From: Heyndrickxia sporothermodurans
GTDB taxonomy: Bacteria; Bacillota; Bacilli; Bacillales; Bacillaceae_C
NCBI GenBank assembly: GCA_018333075.1
Contig: BORH01000028.1
Coordinates: forward strand, 1 to 49,691
Direction of reading: 5' to 3'
DNA: 49,691 nucleotides
Shown: positions 1 to 9,542 of the stretch, one piece after another
How the letters are laid out: every line of letters begins with the position of its first letter
Numbering within the stretch: position 1 is the stretch's first letter
Translations under genes and position numbers: made by a program
The notes under the pieces: model-generated
Told to the model about the DNA's origin: nothing
The model's input: the letters and a program-made list of their open reading frames with translations, nothing else
Database searches by the model: none

Positions 1-33
1 TTCGTCCTGAGCCAGGATCAAACTCTCCAAAAA
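1..33 (-). rRNA. 16S rRNA gene, 5' end only
   Basis: The reverse complement reads TTTTTGGAGAGTTTGATCC followed by TGGCTCAGGACGAA, the universal 5' end of bacterial 16S rRNA. The gene continues past the left edge. The flank just upstream on the minus strand (CTTTGAAAACTGAACAAAAC near 102-123) is the usual Bacillus rrn leader sequence. Confidence 0.97.
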
Positions 34-156
34 GATGTTTGAACGAATCAAAATCTTCGAATTTGATTTAGCTCATAAAAAAGTTAATTAATTGACGTTT
101 CGTTTTGTTCAGTTTTCAAAGATCAATCGTTGTTTTTATTAAGAAACAACTTTTAC

Positions 157-185
157 ATCATATCATTTTGTTTTTTTTGTGTCAA
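157..185 (-). promoter_or_regulatory. rrn promoter P2
   Basis: On the minus strand a perfect -35 TTGACA (180-185) is followed after exactly 17 bases by TATGAT (157-162). It lies about 125 bases upstream of the 16S 5' end, the normal place for the proximal rrn promoter in Bacillus. Confidence 0.85.
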
Positions 186-232
186 CAACTTTTTTTGAAA
201 TTATTTTTTCACTTCCAGAAGCGACATATAAT

Positions 233-261
233 AATTTAACATTTCCACAAAATGTTGTCAA
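233..261 (-). promoter_or_regulatory. rrn promoter P1
   Basis: A second TTGACA (256-261) with a 17-base spacer to a weaker -10 TAAATT (233-238), 76 bases upstream of P2. The tandem arrangement matches the two-promoter layout of Bacillus rrn operons. The -10 is only a 4/6 match, so the exact hexamer is less sure than for P2. Confidence 0.65.
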
Positions 262-460
262 CACTTTTTTTATTTATTAATTTTTCATTCCCGACCTAAT
301 TTCAATCGGTTTTTATATAATACCATCCATTTATAAATAGGTCAACAAAATATACATAGAAAAATTAACCAATTAAAAATATGTGTTATCTCCATAAAAG
401 GGTATTTTCTATAAACATATAACCAATCTAAAAGACTATGGTCATACTCTTAATTTTTTT

Positions 461-496
461 CAAAACAAAAAGCCAATCTCATTACGGAGATTGACT
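461..496 (-). terminator. Rho-independent terminator after ptsG
   Basis: A 10-base-pair stem (471-480 with 487-496, one G-U pair, six-base loop) followed on the minus strand by TTTTTGTTTTG. It starts 14 bases past the ptsG stop codon. Confidence 0.88.
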
Positions 497-509
497 TCAC
501 TATACTAAC

Positions 510-2585
510 TTATTTAATGGCTATAATATCGTTTTCCTCTAATTGAACAAGTCCAGTCTTTTCTATTATTACCTGTTCACCTTCTTTTAGGTTTGTAAAT
601 ACAACTGGAGTCATAATCGATGGCGCATTTTCTTTTAAAAATTCAAGATCAACCTTCAATAATGGTTGTCCTGCCTTTACATGCTCACCATCATTCACTA
701 AGGTTTCAAATCCTTCGCCTTTTAAATTGACCGTATCAATACCTACATGAATTAATATTTCTCTTCCACCATCCGACATGATTCCTAATGCATGCTTAGT
801 TGGGAAAATATTAACGATTGTCCCATCAACAGGAGAGGCAATGATTCCTTCTACAGGCAAAATCGCAAATCCATCGCCCATCATTTTTCCTGAGAAAACT
901 TGATCCGGTACTTCAGTAATTGGTTTTAATTCTCCCTTTGCAGGAGAGACAAATAATTCATTACTATGATTTACATCAGATTGTAAGACTTCAGGCTGTA
1001 CTTCTTCAATTTGCTGTTGGATCTCCTCTTCTGGTGTTGTTTGAGATTTATGTGGTCTCTTTCCAGAGATAATATCCTTCATTTGAGATTTGAGTGTATC
1101 TGACTTAGGTCCAAATATTGCTTGAATATTATTGCCCACTTCAAGAACTCCTGCAGCCCCTAATTTTTTCAGACGATTTTTATCAACATTTTTCACATCA
1201 TTTACTTGAACACGTAGACGAGTAATACACGCATCTAAGTTGGAAATATTTTCTTTTCCACCCATTGCTTCTAAAATATCAAAAGGTAAATCACTAGTAG
1301 CTTGTTTGTTTGTTTCCTCAGTTTCTTCTTCAGCATCCTCACGTCCAGGTGTTTTCAAATTGAACTTTCGGATAGCAAATCGGAAACCAAAATAGTAAAT
1401 AACAGCAAAAACTAGACCAACTGGAATGACCCACCACCAGTGAGTTTGTTTATTTAGCACACCGAAGAGTAGAAAATCAATTAATCCCCCTGAGAAGGTC
1501 ATACCGATTTTTACATTTAATAAATGCATAACCATAAAAGATAGCCCCGCAAAAATCGCGTGAATTCCAAATAGAACGGGAGCAACAAATAAGAAAGAAA
1601 ACTCTAGCGGCTCAGTAATACCTGTCAAAAATGAAGTAAGTGCCGCTGAACCCATAATTCCCGCCACAAATTTTTTACGTTCCGGTCTTGCTTCATGATA
1701 AATCGCTAACGCAGCCGCAGGGAGACCAAACATCATAAATGGATATTTACCAACCTGGAATGTACCGGCTGTTAAATGCTGAACACCATCTTGAATTTGC
1801 TTCATAAAGATCGTTTGGTCACCATGAACAACATTTCCAGCATGGGTCGTATAAGAACCGAACTCAAACCAAAACGGCGCATAAAAGATATGATGCAAGC
1901 CAAATGGAATAAGCGAACGTTCGATCACCCCAAATATAAATGCAGCAAGTGTTTGCTGAGAACCTAGCATGTAATTTGAAAAAGCATTTAATCCGTGCTG
2001 GATTGGCGGCCATACAAGTATCATCAATAAACCTAATATAACTGATGAAGCTGCTGTCGCAATAGGAACAAAACGCTTTCCTGCAAAAAAACCTAAATAA
2101 GAAGGCAATTCAATTTCAAAAAATTTATTGTACATATAAGCAGCTACTAAACCAACAATAATTCCACCGAATACCCCTGTTTGCAGTGTTGGTATCCCTA
2201 ACACTAATGCATATGCAGGCTTCACATGCTCCCCAATCACATCAGCCATTTCTATCCCTTTAGAAACGCCCATTGTTACATTCATAATTAAATAACCAAC
2301 AATCGCCGCTAAACCTGCAACACCTTCTCCACCTGTGAGACCAACGGCAACACCAACAGCAAATAGCAATGCAAGATTATCAAATACAATTCCTCCTGCA
2401 CGTGCCATAACGTTAGCAACATGTTTAACCCATGAAGCATCTAAAAAAGGAGCTATATCTACTAATGTAGGATTTGTTAAAGCTGTCCCAACCGCTAGCA
2501 ATATACCTGCAGCAGGTAATATCGCGACTGGGAGCATTAGTGCTTTACCAACCTTCTGTAGAACACCAAAAATTTTCTTAAACAT
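510..2585 (-). CDS. ptsG: PTS glucose-specific EIICBA permease PtsG
   Basis: Takes up glucose across the membrane and phosphorylates it, using phosphate from HPr-P. The 691-residue protein is close to the length of B. subtilis PtsG and has the same order of domains. The EIIC membrane domain (about 1-405) carries the GITEPLEF sugar-site motif at 322-329. EIIB (about 430-510) has phospho-cysteine C453 in [14 protein letters not shown] (about 540-691) has active histidine H613 in ILIHVGIDT. The open frame runs 36 codons further upstream, but the start chosen is ATG 2585: it follows AGGAGGT by seven bases, gives the family N-terminus [10 protein letters not shown], and the extra codons lie in the antiterminator leader. 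Expression should depend on GlcT, encoded just upstream. Confidence 0.97.
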   Translation of the reverse strand: MFKKIFGVLQKVGKALMLPVAILPAAGILLAVGTALTNPTLVDIAPFLDASWVKHVANVMARAGGIVFDNLALLFAVGVAVGLTGGEGVAGLAAIVGYLIMNVTMGVSKGIEMADVIGEHVKPAYALVLGIPTLQTGVFGGIIVGLVAAYMYNKFFEIELPSYLGFFAGKRFVPIATAASSVILGLLMILVWPPIQHGLNAFSNYMLGSQQTLAAFIFGVIERSLIPFGLHHIFYAPFWFEFGSYTTHAGNVVHGDQTIFMKQIQDGVQHLTAGTFQVGKYPFMMFGLPAAALAIYHEARPERKKFVAGIMGSAALTSFLTGITEPLEFSFLFVAPVLFGIHAIFAGLSFMVMHLLNVKIGMTFSGGLIDFLLFGVLNKQTHWWWVIPVGLVFAVIYYFGFRFAIRKFNLKTPGREDAEEETEETNKQATSDLPFDILEAMGGKENISNLDACITRLRVQVNDVKNVDKNRLKKLGAAGVLEVGNNIQAIFGPKSDTLKSQMKDIISGKRPHKSQTTPEEEIQQQIEEVQPEVLQSDVNHSNELFVSPAKGELKPITEVPDQVFSGKMMGDGFAILPVEGIIASPVDGTIVNIFPTKHALGIMSDGGREILIHVGIDTVNLKGEGFETLVNDGEHVKAGQPLLKVDLEFLKENAPSIMTPVVFTNLKEGEQVIIEKTGLVQLEENDIIAIK

Positions 2586-2633
2586 TTTTAAACCTCCTAT
2601 TGACTGTATTTTTTCACGCATACAATCATTGCC

Positions 2634-2728
2634 AAAACAAAAAAGGCATGAGTAAAAAGACAGAAAAGAGTATATACCGGTTATATTCCCCATAAATACT
2701 CATTTCATTATCTTCTTCACTCATGCCT
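2634..2728 (-). terminator. ptsG leader terminator (attenuator)
   Basis: Ten-base arms AGGCATGAGT (minus strand, from 2719-2728) and ACTCATGCCT (2644-2653), followed by TTTTTTG, form a terminator in the ptsG leader. Its 5' arm overlaps the RAT sequence, so GlcT bound to the RAT would prevent the terminator from folding. This is the B. subtilis ptsG arrangement. Confidence 0.88.
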
Positions 2729-2748
2729 GATCGAATCAGTAACACGTT
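2717..2748 (-). promoter_or_regulatory. RAT site bound by GlcT
   Basis: The minus strand reads GTGTTACTGATTCGATCAGG followed by CATGAGTG, essentially the ribonucleic antiterminator of B. subtilis ptsG. It begins about 20 bases past the glcT stop codon. I found no convincing separate promoter in that short gap; one may lie in the 3' end of glcT, or ptsG may be read from the glcT promoter. Confidence 0.9.
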
Positions 2749-2770
2749 ATATGAAAATAAATGCAATTAC

Positions 2771-3613
2771 TTATTTTATTTTATTTTGGATGCGCTGCAG
2801 ATGCATGGTTAAATATACTGCCTCCGCATCAAACACTGGTTTTTTTAATGATTGTTGCATGATTTTAATTAGTTTCCATGCAAGATTGTAACACAATGGG
2901 TATTCTTGTTTCAAGAAGGACGACATTTTTTCTGGCTCATTGACTTTTTCTCCACTTAAAACACGGTCAATTGTATATCGCAAATGTCGAACAAGACGCA
3001 TATAATTCACTTCATCTTTATCAAGTTTAATATCCAATTGGTTTTCTATCATTTCAATTAACTTTACGATTAACTGGGAAAACTGATTGATCTCAGATAA
3101 ATTTTTATTCGAAACTGCACTATGAATATGAAGAGCAATAAATCCAATTTCACCTTCAGGAAGCTCAATACTCGTTCGATCATTTATTAATTCAACAACC
3201 TCGTGTGCAATGGTGTACTCAAAAGGATACATAGCCTTCGTTTCCGCGTTAAAAGGATTTTTAATCGCAAGCCCTTTCATTAGACGGTTTATCGCAAATA
3301 AAATGTGATCAGTTAAAGCAACATGAATATGCTCATCCAAAAATGATTGAGTTCGAGACCGTATTAAGTCAATCGCCGAGATAATTACCGCCAAGGTGTT
3401 TTCATCAATATCTGGAAGAAGCTTTTTATACTGCTCCTTTTCAATCTCACTCTTCAGCACAAAAAACTTCTCTGCTTCACCTTTCGAAATGAGACTCCCC
3501 TTTTTTCGATTAAATCCAATCCCTCTACCTATTAGAATGACTTCATCATATTTGGAGCTAGAAGCAATTAGCACATTATTATTTAAAATTTTCGTTACTT
3601 CAAACGCTTCCAT
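2771..3613 (-). CDS. glcT: BglG-family transcription antiterminator GlcT
   Basis: RNA-binding antiterminator that allows transcription through the ptsG leader when glucose is present. The N-terminal RNA-binding domain (about 1-60) has the family stretch ILNNNVLIA at 9-17. Two PTS regulation domains follow: PRD1 about 65-170 (H95, H97, H103, and H162/H164 in ALHIHSA) and PRD2 about 172-280 (H210, H271). Length of 280 residues fits the family. ATG 3613 has an AGAAGG ribosome binding site. Its target RAT lies directly downstream. In B. subtilis GlcT activity is controlled by EII-Glc and HPr phosphorylation of PRD histidines; the histidines are present here. Confidence 0.95.
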   Translation of the reverse strand: MEAFEVTKILNNNVLIASSSKYDEVILIGRGIGFNRKKGSLISKGEAEKFFVLKSEIEKEQYKKLLPDIDENTLAVIISAIDLIRSRTQSFLDEHIHVALTDHILFAINRLMKGLAIKNPFNAETKAMYPFEYTIAHEVVELINDRTSIELPEGEIGFIALHIHSAVSNKNLSEINQFSQLIVKLIEMIENQLDIKLDKDEVNYMRLVRHLRYTIDRVLSGEKVNEPEKMSSFLKQEYPLCYNLAWKLIKIMQQSLKKPVFDAEAVYLTMHLQRIQNKIK

Positions 3614-3651
3614 ATAAACCTTCTCCCATATTTCGACAAAATTCTATTTGT

Positions 3652-3680
3652 AGTTTACCGGAAAAACTGATAGATATCAA
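3652..3680 (-). promoter_or_regulatory. Candidate glcT promoter
   Basis: On the minus strand TTGATA (3675-3680), 17 bases, then TAAACT (3652-3657), about 40 bases upstream of the glcT start. The -35 matches 5/6 and the -10 4/6. The -35 overlaps the T-run of the pbuG terminator. Confidence 0.4.
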
Positions 3681-3704
3681 AAAAAAGAACCAAAAAGGTT
3701 CTTT
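3677..3704 (-). terminator. Terminator after pbuG
   Basis: Eight-base-pair stem AAAGAACC/GGTTCTTT with a TTTTT loop, followed on the minus strand by a run of T. It lies six bases past the pbuG stop and separates pbuG from glcT. Confidence 0.88.
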
Positions 3705-3709
3705 CTTAT

Positions 3710-5044
3710 TTATAAAATAAATATGAAATACAAAATAAATATGAAGAAGAAAACATACATGACTGGATGAATTTCTCTCCATCTTCCTTTAAGAAGCATT
3801 GTAATCGGATAAAAAATGAATCCAATACCTATTCCAGTAGCAATAGAATATGTTAAAGGCATCATGATAACTGTAAAAAACGCTGGTACAGCGATTTCGA
3901 ATTTTTTCCAATCTATTTCATTGAGAGTTGATACCATAAGCACACCGACAACAATTAACGCAGGTGCAGTTACAGGAGAAGTAATGACTCCTAACACCGG
4001 AAAGAAAAACAATGAAAGAATAAATAGAATAGCCGTTACCACACTTGCAAAGCCTGTTCTCGCTCCTGCCGCCACTCCAGCAGTTGATTCAATATAAGCA
4101 GTTGTTGTAGAAGTACCAAGAATAGCTCCAATGACTGTTGCAGATGAATCAGCAAATAAGGCTCTTCCTGCACGTGGCAGTTTATTATTTTTGATTAATC
4201 CCGCTTGGTTAGCAACCGCCACTAAAGTACCTGCTGTATCAAAAAAGTCTACAAATAAAAATGTTAAAACGACTACGAGCATTTTTACTGTAAATAATTC
4301 GCTTGTATGATGAAAAAGTGTATCAAATGGAGCTCCAAATGTAGGCGCAATACTAGGAACCGCACCAATTATTTTATGTGGAACATCAATTAATCCAAAG
4401 ATCATTCCAGCTACTGTTGTTAACAGCATCCCAATAAAGATGGCACCTTTCCAGCCTCTCGTCATCAATATAATCGTAATAACGATTCCAAAGATCGCGA
4501 GCAATGTATTCCCATTCGTTAAATCGCCAAGTCCTACGAGCGTTGCATCATTATCTACAATAATTTCCGCATTGCGTAAACCGATAAATGTAATAAATAA
4601 ACCAATCCCAGCTCCTACTGCTAATTTTAATTCAACTGGAATGGCATTAATAATTTTTTCACGAAATCCAAATAAAGTAAGAATAATAAAGATAATTCCC
4701 GAAAACAACACACCTGTTAACGCTTGTTGCCACGGCATCTTAAGAGTCAAAATAACAGTGTAAGCAAAAAATGCATTTAATCCTACACCAGGCGCCAGAG
4801 CAATAGGATATTTAGCTAAAAACGCCATAATTAATGTACCAATTGCCGCCGCTAAAGCCGTAGCCACAAATACAGCTCCTGCATCCATACGTAAAGCATC
4901 TGGAAAATCCTTCACTGAGGAAAGAGATAATGTAAGCGGGTTTAAGATTAAAATATAGGCCATTGATAAAAAGGTTGTCACTCCACCAATGATCTCTCGC
5001 CGATAATTCGTACCTAATTGATCAAATTGAAAATATTTTTTCAT
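3710..5044 (-). CDS. pbuG: Hypoxanthine/guanine permease (NCS2, AzgA-type)
   Basis: Imports hypoxanthine and guanine for salvage. The 444-residue polytopic protein follows PbuG/AzgA throughout: N-terminal FLSMAYILILNP, APGVGLNAFFAYT in the substrate region, and FVDFFDTAGTLV and TTTAYIESTAGVA further on. ATG 5044 follows GGGGAGAG. The hydrophobic C-terminus (from about 432) is rich in F and I. Upstream lie a guanine-type riboswitch, a terminator and a possible PurBox pair, so expression should fall when guanine is abundant, which suits this transporter. Adjacency to guaA is shared with B. subtilis. Confidence 0.95.
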   Translation of the reverse strand: MKKYFQFDQLGTNYRREIIGGVTTFLSMAYILILNPLTLSLSSVKDFPDALRMDAGAVFVATALAAAIGTLIMAFLAKYPIALAPGVGLNAFFAYTVILTLKMPWQQALTGVLFSGIIFIILTLFGFREKIINAIPVELKLAVGAGIGLFITFIGLRNAEIIVDNDATLVGLGDLTNGNTLLAIFGIVITIILMTRGWKGAIFIGMLLTTVAGMIFGLIDVPHKIIGAVPSIAPTFGAPFDTLFHHTSELFTVKMLVVVLTFLFVDFFDTAGTLVAVANQAGLIKNNKLPRAGRALFADSSATVIGAILGTSTTTAYIESTAGVAAGARTGFASVVTAILFILSLFFFPVLGVITSPVTAPALIVVGVLMVSTLNEIDWKKFEIAVPAFFTVIMMPLTYSIATGIGIGFIFYPITMLLKGRWREIHPVMYVFFFIFILYFIFIL

Positions 5045-5078
5045 ACTTTCTCTCCCCTAATCGTCGATATTTCTGGAA

Positions 5079-5111
5079 CAAAATAAGCTCCGAACAAAAA
5101 GTTCGGAGCTT
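5079..5111 (-). terminator. Riboswitch-controlled terminator in pbuG leader
   Basis: Perfect 11-base-pair stem AAGCTCCGAAC/GTTCGGAGCTT with a five-base loop, followed by ATTTTG on the minus strand. It stands between the purine aptamer and the pbuG start, as expected of an expression platform that ends transcription when the ligand is bound. Confidence 0.85.
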
Positions 5112-5173
5112 TAGCCTTAAGGAATGAGAAGTACATTTAGTCAGATATAAAGATATCTCATTAAAAAACTCAT

Positions 5174-5246
5174 CACCTCGTAGTCAAGCTATTTACGGCA
5201 GCTTGGTAGAAACTTATCAGGCCATATTCCCGAAATTATACGACGT
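5174..5246 (-). ncRNA. Guanine-type purine riboswitch, pbuG leader
   Basis: The minus strand has all hallmark purine-aptamer segments in order: TATAAT, ATATGG, GTTTCTACC, GCCGTAAAT and GACTACG, with P1 closed by TCGTA/TACGA. The specificity position is C (GACTA, not the GATTA of adenine aptamers), so guanine or hypoxanthine is predicted. Confidence 0.95.
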
Positions 5247-5269
5247 TTATTCATTCGTTTATATTACAT

Positions 5270-5298
5270 ATCTTAATCTGTTAATTAGAACTAGTCAA
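5270..5298 (-). promoter_or_regulatory. pbuG promoter
   Basis: TTGACT (5293-5298), 17-base spacer, TAAGAT (5270-5275) on the minus strand, about 25 bases upstream of the riboswitch. Confidence 0.65.
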
Positions 5299-5302
5299 TA
5301 CC

Positions 5303-5346
5303 AAATACGAATATTGGTTTATTTTTTTATACGAACGTTCGTGTTT
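5303..5346. promoter_or_regulatory. Candidate PurR operator (inverted PurBox pair) upstream of pbuG
   Basis: Two copies of a CGAA-centred motif face each other: AAATACGAATATT on the plus strand (5303-5315) and AAACACGAACGTT on the minus strand (5334-5346). They match the B. subtilis PurBox AWWWCCGAACWWT at about 11/13 and 10/13. The gap is 18 bases, against 16-17 in known operators. They lie just upstream of the pbuG -35. The second copy also forms the palindrome ACGAACGTTCGT. pbuG belongs to the PurR regulon in B. subtilis; binding here is inferred. Confidence 0.45.
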
Positions 5347-5356
5347 AATTAAAGGG

Positions 5357-6898
5357 TTATTCCCACTCAATCGTTGCAGGTGGCTTACTTGTAATATCAT
5401 AAACGACACGGTTCACATGATTGACCTCATTAACGATACGAGTAGATATTAATTCAAGTACATCCCATGGAATACGCGCCCAATCAGATGTCATTCCGTC
5501 AATGGATGTTACTGCACGAATCCCAACTGTGTAATCATAAGTTCTAGCATCTCCCATTACACCTACGCTACGGATATCTGGAAGAACGGTGAAGTACTGC
5601 CATATTTCACGATCAAGACCTGCTTTTCTAATTTCTTCACGTAAAATATAGTCTGACTCACGAACAATTTCTAGCTTGTCCTCTGAAATCGCACCAAGAA
5701 CACGAATCCCTAAACCTGGACCTGGGAATGGTTGTCTCCACACAATTTCATCAGGAATTCCAAGTTCTGTTCCTAATGCACGAACCTCATCTTTGAATAA
5801 AGTATTTAACGGCTCAATTAGCGTAAATTGCATGTCTTCAGGAAGTCCACCGACATTATGATGGGATTTGATCGTTTGAGCTGTTGCTGTCCCACTTTCG
5901 ATAATATCTGTGTAAAGCGTTCCTTGTGCTAGGAATTCAATTCCTTCAAGTTTTGCAGCCTCATCATCAAAGACGTAAATAAATTCATTTCCAATAATTT
6001 TACGTTTTTTCTCTGGATCAGCTACACCCTCAAGCTTATTCATAAAACGATCTTTTGCATCAACTTTAATGACATTCATATTAAAGCCATCAGAGAAAGT
6101 TTTCATTACACCTTCAGCTTCACCTTTACGAAGCAAACCATGATCAACAAAAATACATGTTAATTGATCACCAATTGCTTTATGGATAAGAACAGCTACA
6201 ACGGATGAGTCTACTCCACCGCTAAGTGCGCATAAAACTTTTTTGTCTCCGACAGTTTGACGGATTTTTTCCATTTCTATTTCAATAAAGTTTTCCATTG
6301 ACCAGTTCGCTGAACAGTCACAAACATCAAATACAAAGTTCTTTAATATATCATTACCGTATTCAGAATGCTGAACCTCAGGATGGAACTGCACTGCATA
6401 TAGTTGACGATCCTTATTACTCATTGATGAAATCGGGCATGATGCACTTACTGCGTCCACAGAAAATCCTTCAGGGGTTGCTGTTACTAAATCACCATGA
6501 CTCATCCATACGATTTGCTCTTTTGGAAGCTTTTCAAAAAGCTTAGAGTCATTTTGGATAGTAATCTTTGCTTTTCCGTACTCACGATGTTTTGCAGGCT
6601 CAACTTTTCCACCAAAATGCTTTGTCATTAACTGCATACCATAGCAAATACCGAACACTGGGATACCTAACTCAAAAATTGCCTCATCACAGTGAAATGC
6701 GTTTTCATCATAAACACTATTTGGTCCACCTGAAAAAATGATTCCTTTTGGGTTCATTTTTTTGATTTCCTCTACAGTAATCGTATGTGGATGCAATTCA
6801 CTGTACACACCAAATTCACGAATTCTTCTAGTAATTAACTGATTATACTGACTGCCAAAATCTAGAACAACAATCATTTCTTGTGTTAATTTAGCCAT
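5357..6898 (-). CDS. guaA: GMP synthase (glutamine-hydrolysing)
   Basis: Converts XMP to GMP with ATP and glutamine. The N-terminal class I glutamine amidotransferase domain (about 1-195) has nucleophile C85 in GICYGMQ and H172/E174 in QFHPEV. The ATP pyrophosphatase domain follows with P-loop SGGVDSS at 226-232, then the dimerization domain ending in KPPATIEWE. At 513 residues it is full length. ATG 6898 follows AAAGGAA. A purine riboswitch and terminator in the leader suggest repression by guanine; in B. subtilis guaA itself is not known to carry one. Confidence 0.98.
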   Translation of the reverse strand: MAKLTQEMIVVLDFGSQYNQLITRRIREFGVYSELHPHTITVEEIKKMNPKGIIFSGGPNSVYDENAFHCDEAIFELGIPVFGICYGMQLMTKHFGGKVEPAKHREYGKAKITIQNDSKLFEKLPKEQIVWMSHGDLVTATPEGFSVDAVSASCPISSMSNKDRQLYAVQFHPEVQHSEYGNDILKNFVFDVCDCSANWSMENFIEIEMEKIRQTVGDKKVLCALSGGVDSSVVAVLIHKAIGDQLTCIFVDHGLLRKGEAEGVMKTFSDGFNMNVIKVDAKDRFMNKLEGVADPEKKRKIIGNEFIYVFDDEAAKLEGIEFLAQGTLYTDIIESGTATAQTIKSHHNVGGLPEDMQFTLIEPLNTLFKDEVRALGTELGIPDEIVWRQPFPGPGLGIRVLGAISEDKLEIVRESDYILREEIRKAGLDREIWQYFTVLPDIRSVGVMGDARTYDYTVGIRAVTSIDGMTSDWARIPWDVLELISTRIVNEVNHVNRVVYDITSKPPATIEWE

Positions 6899-7044
6899 TT
6901 CCTTTCCCCCTACTTAAAATTTTTACTTGAAACAATGAGATTATATTTCCTTCCAGCAAATTCATATAATTCATTTTTCCCTACTCTATTGAAAACTATT
7001 TCATCTTATTTAAAATTGCTATTTTCACAAAAGAAAAAGCTATA

Positions 7045-7101
7045 AAAAAGAAAAAACTAGAGTTCCACCTTTAAACGAAAAGAAGGCAGAATTCTAGTTT
7101 T
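7045..7101 (-). terminator. Riboswitch-controlled terminator in guaA leader
   Basis: Nineteen-base arms 7053-7071 and 7083-7101 pair at 16 positions (AAAACTAGA ends outermost) and are followed by a T-rich run on the minus strand. It sits between the purine aptamer and guaA. Confidence 0.85.
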
Positions 7102-7167
7102 TGTATTTCCACAACCAATTACACCATTACAAATCATAATGATGACAAAAACATAAGAAAACACTGC

Positions 7168-7236
7168 CTTCATAGTTAAATCATTTACGGTGATTTAGTA
7201 GAGACTTTCGGACCGTATTACCAAAATTATATGAAG
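7168..7236 (-). ncRNA. Guanine-type purine riboswitch, guaA leader
   Basis: The minus strand shows CTTCATATAATTTTGG, AATACGG, GTCTCTACT, ACCGTAAAT and AACTATGAAG in order, with P1 closed by CTTCAT/ATGAAG. The specificity base is C (AACTA), so guanine is predicted. It differs from the pbuG copy in most variable positions, so this is not a recent duplication. Confidence 0.93.
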
Positions 7237-7240
7237 CACT

Positions 7241-7269
7241 ATTATCAATAGAAATAATTAATTTGTCAT
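7241..7269 (-). promoter_or_regulatory. guaA promoter
   Basis: ATGACA (7264-7269), 17 bases, GATAAT (7241-7246) on the minus strand, each 5/6 to consensus and just upstream of the aptamer. A second possibility slightly upstream is TTGACC, 17 bases, TAAAAT, whose -35 overlaps the end of the preceding gene. Confidence 0.6.
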
Positions 7270-7295
7270 CATTTTATACTTGTTTATACACATGG

Positions 7296-9542
7296 TCAAC
7301 CCGTAGTTTTTTTAATTAAATTTTCCCACAATTCACGGATTTCTTCCCAGTCAACTGCCTTATTTTGATTGCGATACACCTGTTTTTCATAATGCTCTGT
7401 TAAAGTGCGCATTGTCTTCGTTTTGAAAAATTCATCAACATTGTTAGCATACTCTCTTAACGTTTGACCTGACTCTTTTTTCAGTCCAAATCTTCCAAGC
7501 TGCTTTAATAGAGATAAATATGCTTGTGAGAAAGTATTAGAGTCCTTTTTCATTCTGTATTTCCAAATAAGAATAAAGGGAATCCATTTGCTTCGTTTTA
7601 CATACATGAACGACAATATGGCTATAAAAGCAATGAAAATAAAGGTAATCATAAGCCAATGCGTTTTAAAGAAGTTTTTAATTTTATCTAGAAGATCACT
7701 AAAAGAGAATCCTTCAGATTGTTTCGTTTCCTTATCCAATGCAGAATCTTTTTGTGGTTTTTTAATAGGATCCTTTTCAGTCTTTTCCTCAGTAGTAGCT
7801 GTTTGAGTAGATGTCCTGTCTAAATCGTTATTAAAAATTGAGTTGTTCACAAAACCCATTGTCGGTTCAAAAGGCACCCAGCCCACATTGGGGAAAAACA
7901 CTTCCACCCAGGAATGGGCATTATTATTCGTTACTTTATAAATGTTTACTGACACATCTTCAGATCCTTGATAAACTCCTGATGAATATCCCTTTACCCA
8001 ACGTGCCGGAATTCCAATTGAACGAAGCATCGTCACCATAGATGTTGAGAAATTATCACAATATCCTTTTAGTGTTTCGAATAGGAACTGATCAACATAA
8101 TCTTGTTTTTCTTTCGGAATCGCTACATCCTTTTGATTATATTGATAACGACCTGACTGCAAGTACGATTCAATCGCTTTCGTCTTGTCATACCAATTCT
8201 TTTTATTTTTCGTTAAATCTTCTGCAAGCTTTTTTACACGTTTCGGGAAATTCTCCGGCAATTGTGTATATCGAGGGTCAATTTGATCATTTTCCCCAGT
8301 CGTTTCACTCATTTTTTTGATGCTATATCTTTGAGGCTTATAAAAAATAGTATAATGATTTATATAAAATGGTTCATGATTTTGAATAGCTGTTACTTTT
8401 TCTATTGCCCCATTTACTGAAAATGCATCCTCTTTACTTTCGAAATCATAGCTCGAATATGGTATGTATCGAAAATTAGTAAAACCATACATATGAACTA
8501 GATTCGGGCTTCTTTGGATTGTCTCTATAACTGCCATTTTATCATTTGGAGTTATTTCCATAAACGGAATCGATTCTAGTCCCTCATTTATTGATACTGG
8601 GAGTTTATCCGTCATTTTATAATTTGACGTAGCTGGTGGTTTCGATGACTTCCATCCCTTCCCAGTGTAAAAATCCTTCGTTTCCATTCTCCAATATTGA
8701 CGAGACTCTGCTTTTGCTGTAAATACAACGGTATCATCTCCTATAAACGGTCCACCAAGCTGAGAATCATCCTTTCGATAACCTACTCTACTAATCCCCT
8801 TTCCTTTTCCATCTTTATTATTTTCTCCACCAGCGTGGGATTTCAAAAACGGTACAGGATCAGGCCAGATCGGTGAAGCCTTTGGAGCGATAAGTGCAAA
8901 AATCGTACTTACTGCAATCATTACAATTAATGGGATCATCCATTTGGTCATTAGCTTTCTTGTTGATTGCAAATTTTCCTTTTGCATAAAGCGTTGAAAA
9001 AATAGCATTCCTATTAAGACAAATCCGATGATTGTTGTCCTTAAAATCGCCAATTTACTATTATAAGGAGTAAACGTATCAAGTACTGTAATATAAATAA
9101 TCGTCATTACAAAAAACAAAAGAATATTTCTCTTTGTCTGCAGCCAATATTTTATTAAATAGGAAATTAACCAAAGCAAGACAAAAAACAATAATGTTCT
9201 AAATTCGTTGGTTAACTTATCCCAGCTTCTCTCAAATAATAAACCAATATTTTTAAAGACATCGCTAAAAATAATACTAATCCATTCGAAGCTAAATATA
9301 GGATCGTCAAAAAATATGTGATGGAGTGCAAATAAAATAAAAGCAATCTTACTTACAAACACAGCTATAAATGGAGCATTAAATAAATATAATGCAAATG
9401 AAAGAGCGACAAAAATAAAAAACAGGTACGTATTCCCTGTATTTGCTACTTCTTTTAACGGATAAATCCATTCCATTAAAAGCAAAAAACTAAAAAAATA
9501 CAGAACGAAAGTAAGACTCCTGCTATGTTGATTTACATTCAC
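7296..9542 (-). CDS. yebA: Transglutaminase-like membrane protein (YebA/TgpA type)
   Basis: Membrane protein with an extracytoplasmic transglutaminase-fold domain. About six hydrophobic segments occupy residues 10-220. The transglutaminase core spans about 430-565 with C494 (GYCDNFST), H543 (NAHSWVEV) and E559 in GWVPFEPT where aspartate is commoner. A linker rich in T, K and E, a membrane segment at about 628-648 and a cytoplasmic DUF4129-like tail follow. GTG 9542 overlaps the yeaD stop as GTGA and has GGGGGTG upstream. It sits in the yeaC-yeaD-yebA operon known from B. subtilis. The substrate is unknown. Confidence 0.85.
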   Translation of the reverse strand: MNVNQHSRSLTFVLYFFSFLLLMEWIYPLKEVANTGNTYLFFIFVALSFALYLFNAPFIAVFVSKIAFILFALHHIFFDDPIFSFEWISIIFSDVFKNIGLLFERSWDKLTNEFRTLLFFVLLWLISYLIKYWLQTKRNILLFFVMTIIYITVLDTFTPYNSKLAILRTTIIGFVLIGMLFFQRFMQKENLQSTRKLMTKWMIPLIVMIAVSTIFALIAPKASPIWPDPVPFLKSHAGGENNKDGKGKGISRVGYRKDDSQLGGPFIGDDTVVFTAKAESRQYWRMETKDFYTGKGWKSSKPPATSNYKMTDKLPVSINEGLESIPFMEITPNDKMAVIETIQRSPNLVHMYGFTNFRYIPYSSYDFESKEDAFSVNGAIEKVTAIQNHEPFYINHYTIFYKPQRYSIKKMSETTGENDQIDPRYTQLPENFPKRVKKLAEDLTKNKKNWYDKTKAIESYLQSGRYQYNQKDVAIPKEKQDYVDQFLFETLKGYCDNFSTSMVTMLRSIGIPARWVKGYSSGVYQGSEDVSVNIYKVTNNNAHSWVEVFFPNVGWVPFEPTMGFVNNSIFNNDLDRTSTQTATTEEKTEKDPIKKPQKDSALDKETKQSEGFSFSDLLDKIKNFFKTHWLMITFIFIAFIAILSFMYVKRSKWIPFILIWKYRMKKDSNTFSQAYLSLLKQLGRFGLKKESGQTLREYANNVDEFFKTKTMRTLTEHYEKQVYRNQNKAVDWEEIRELWENLIKKTTG

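Larger units (their letters stand above)
34..509. other. rrn leader and spacer, no gene
   Basis: Holds the 16S leader and the two rrn promoters (33-261), then an AT-rich spacer (262-460) in which I see no gene, and finally the ptsG terminator (461-496). The rRNA operon and ptsG lie on the same strand. Confidence 0.7.

Noticed and set aside
2586-2693. 36-residue N-terminal extension of PtsG
   Set aside because: It overlaps the leader terminator, lacks homology and a ribosome binding site; the AGGAGGT at the internal ATG decides the start.
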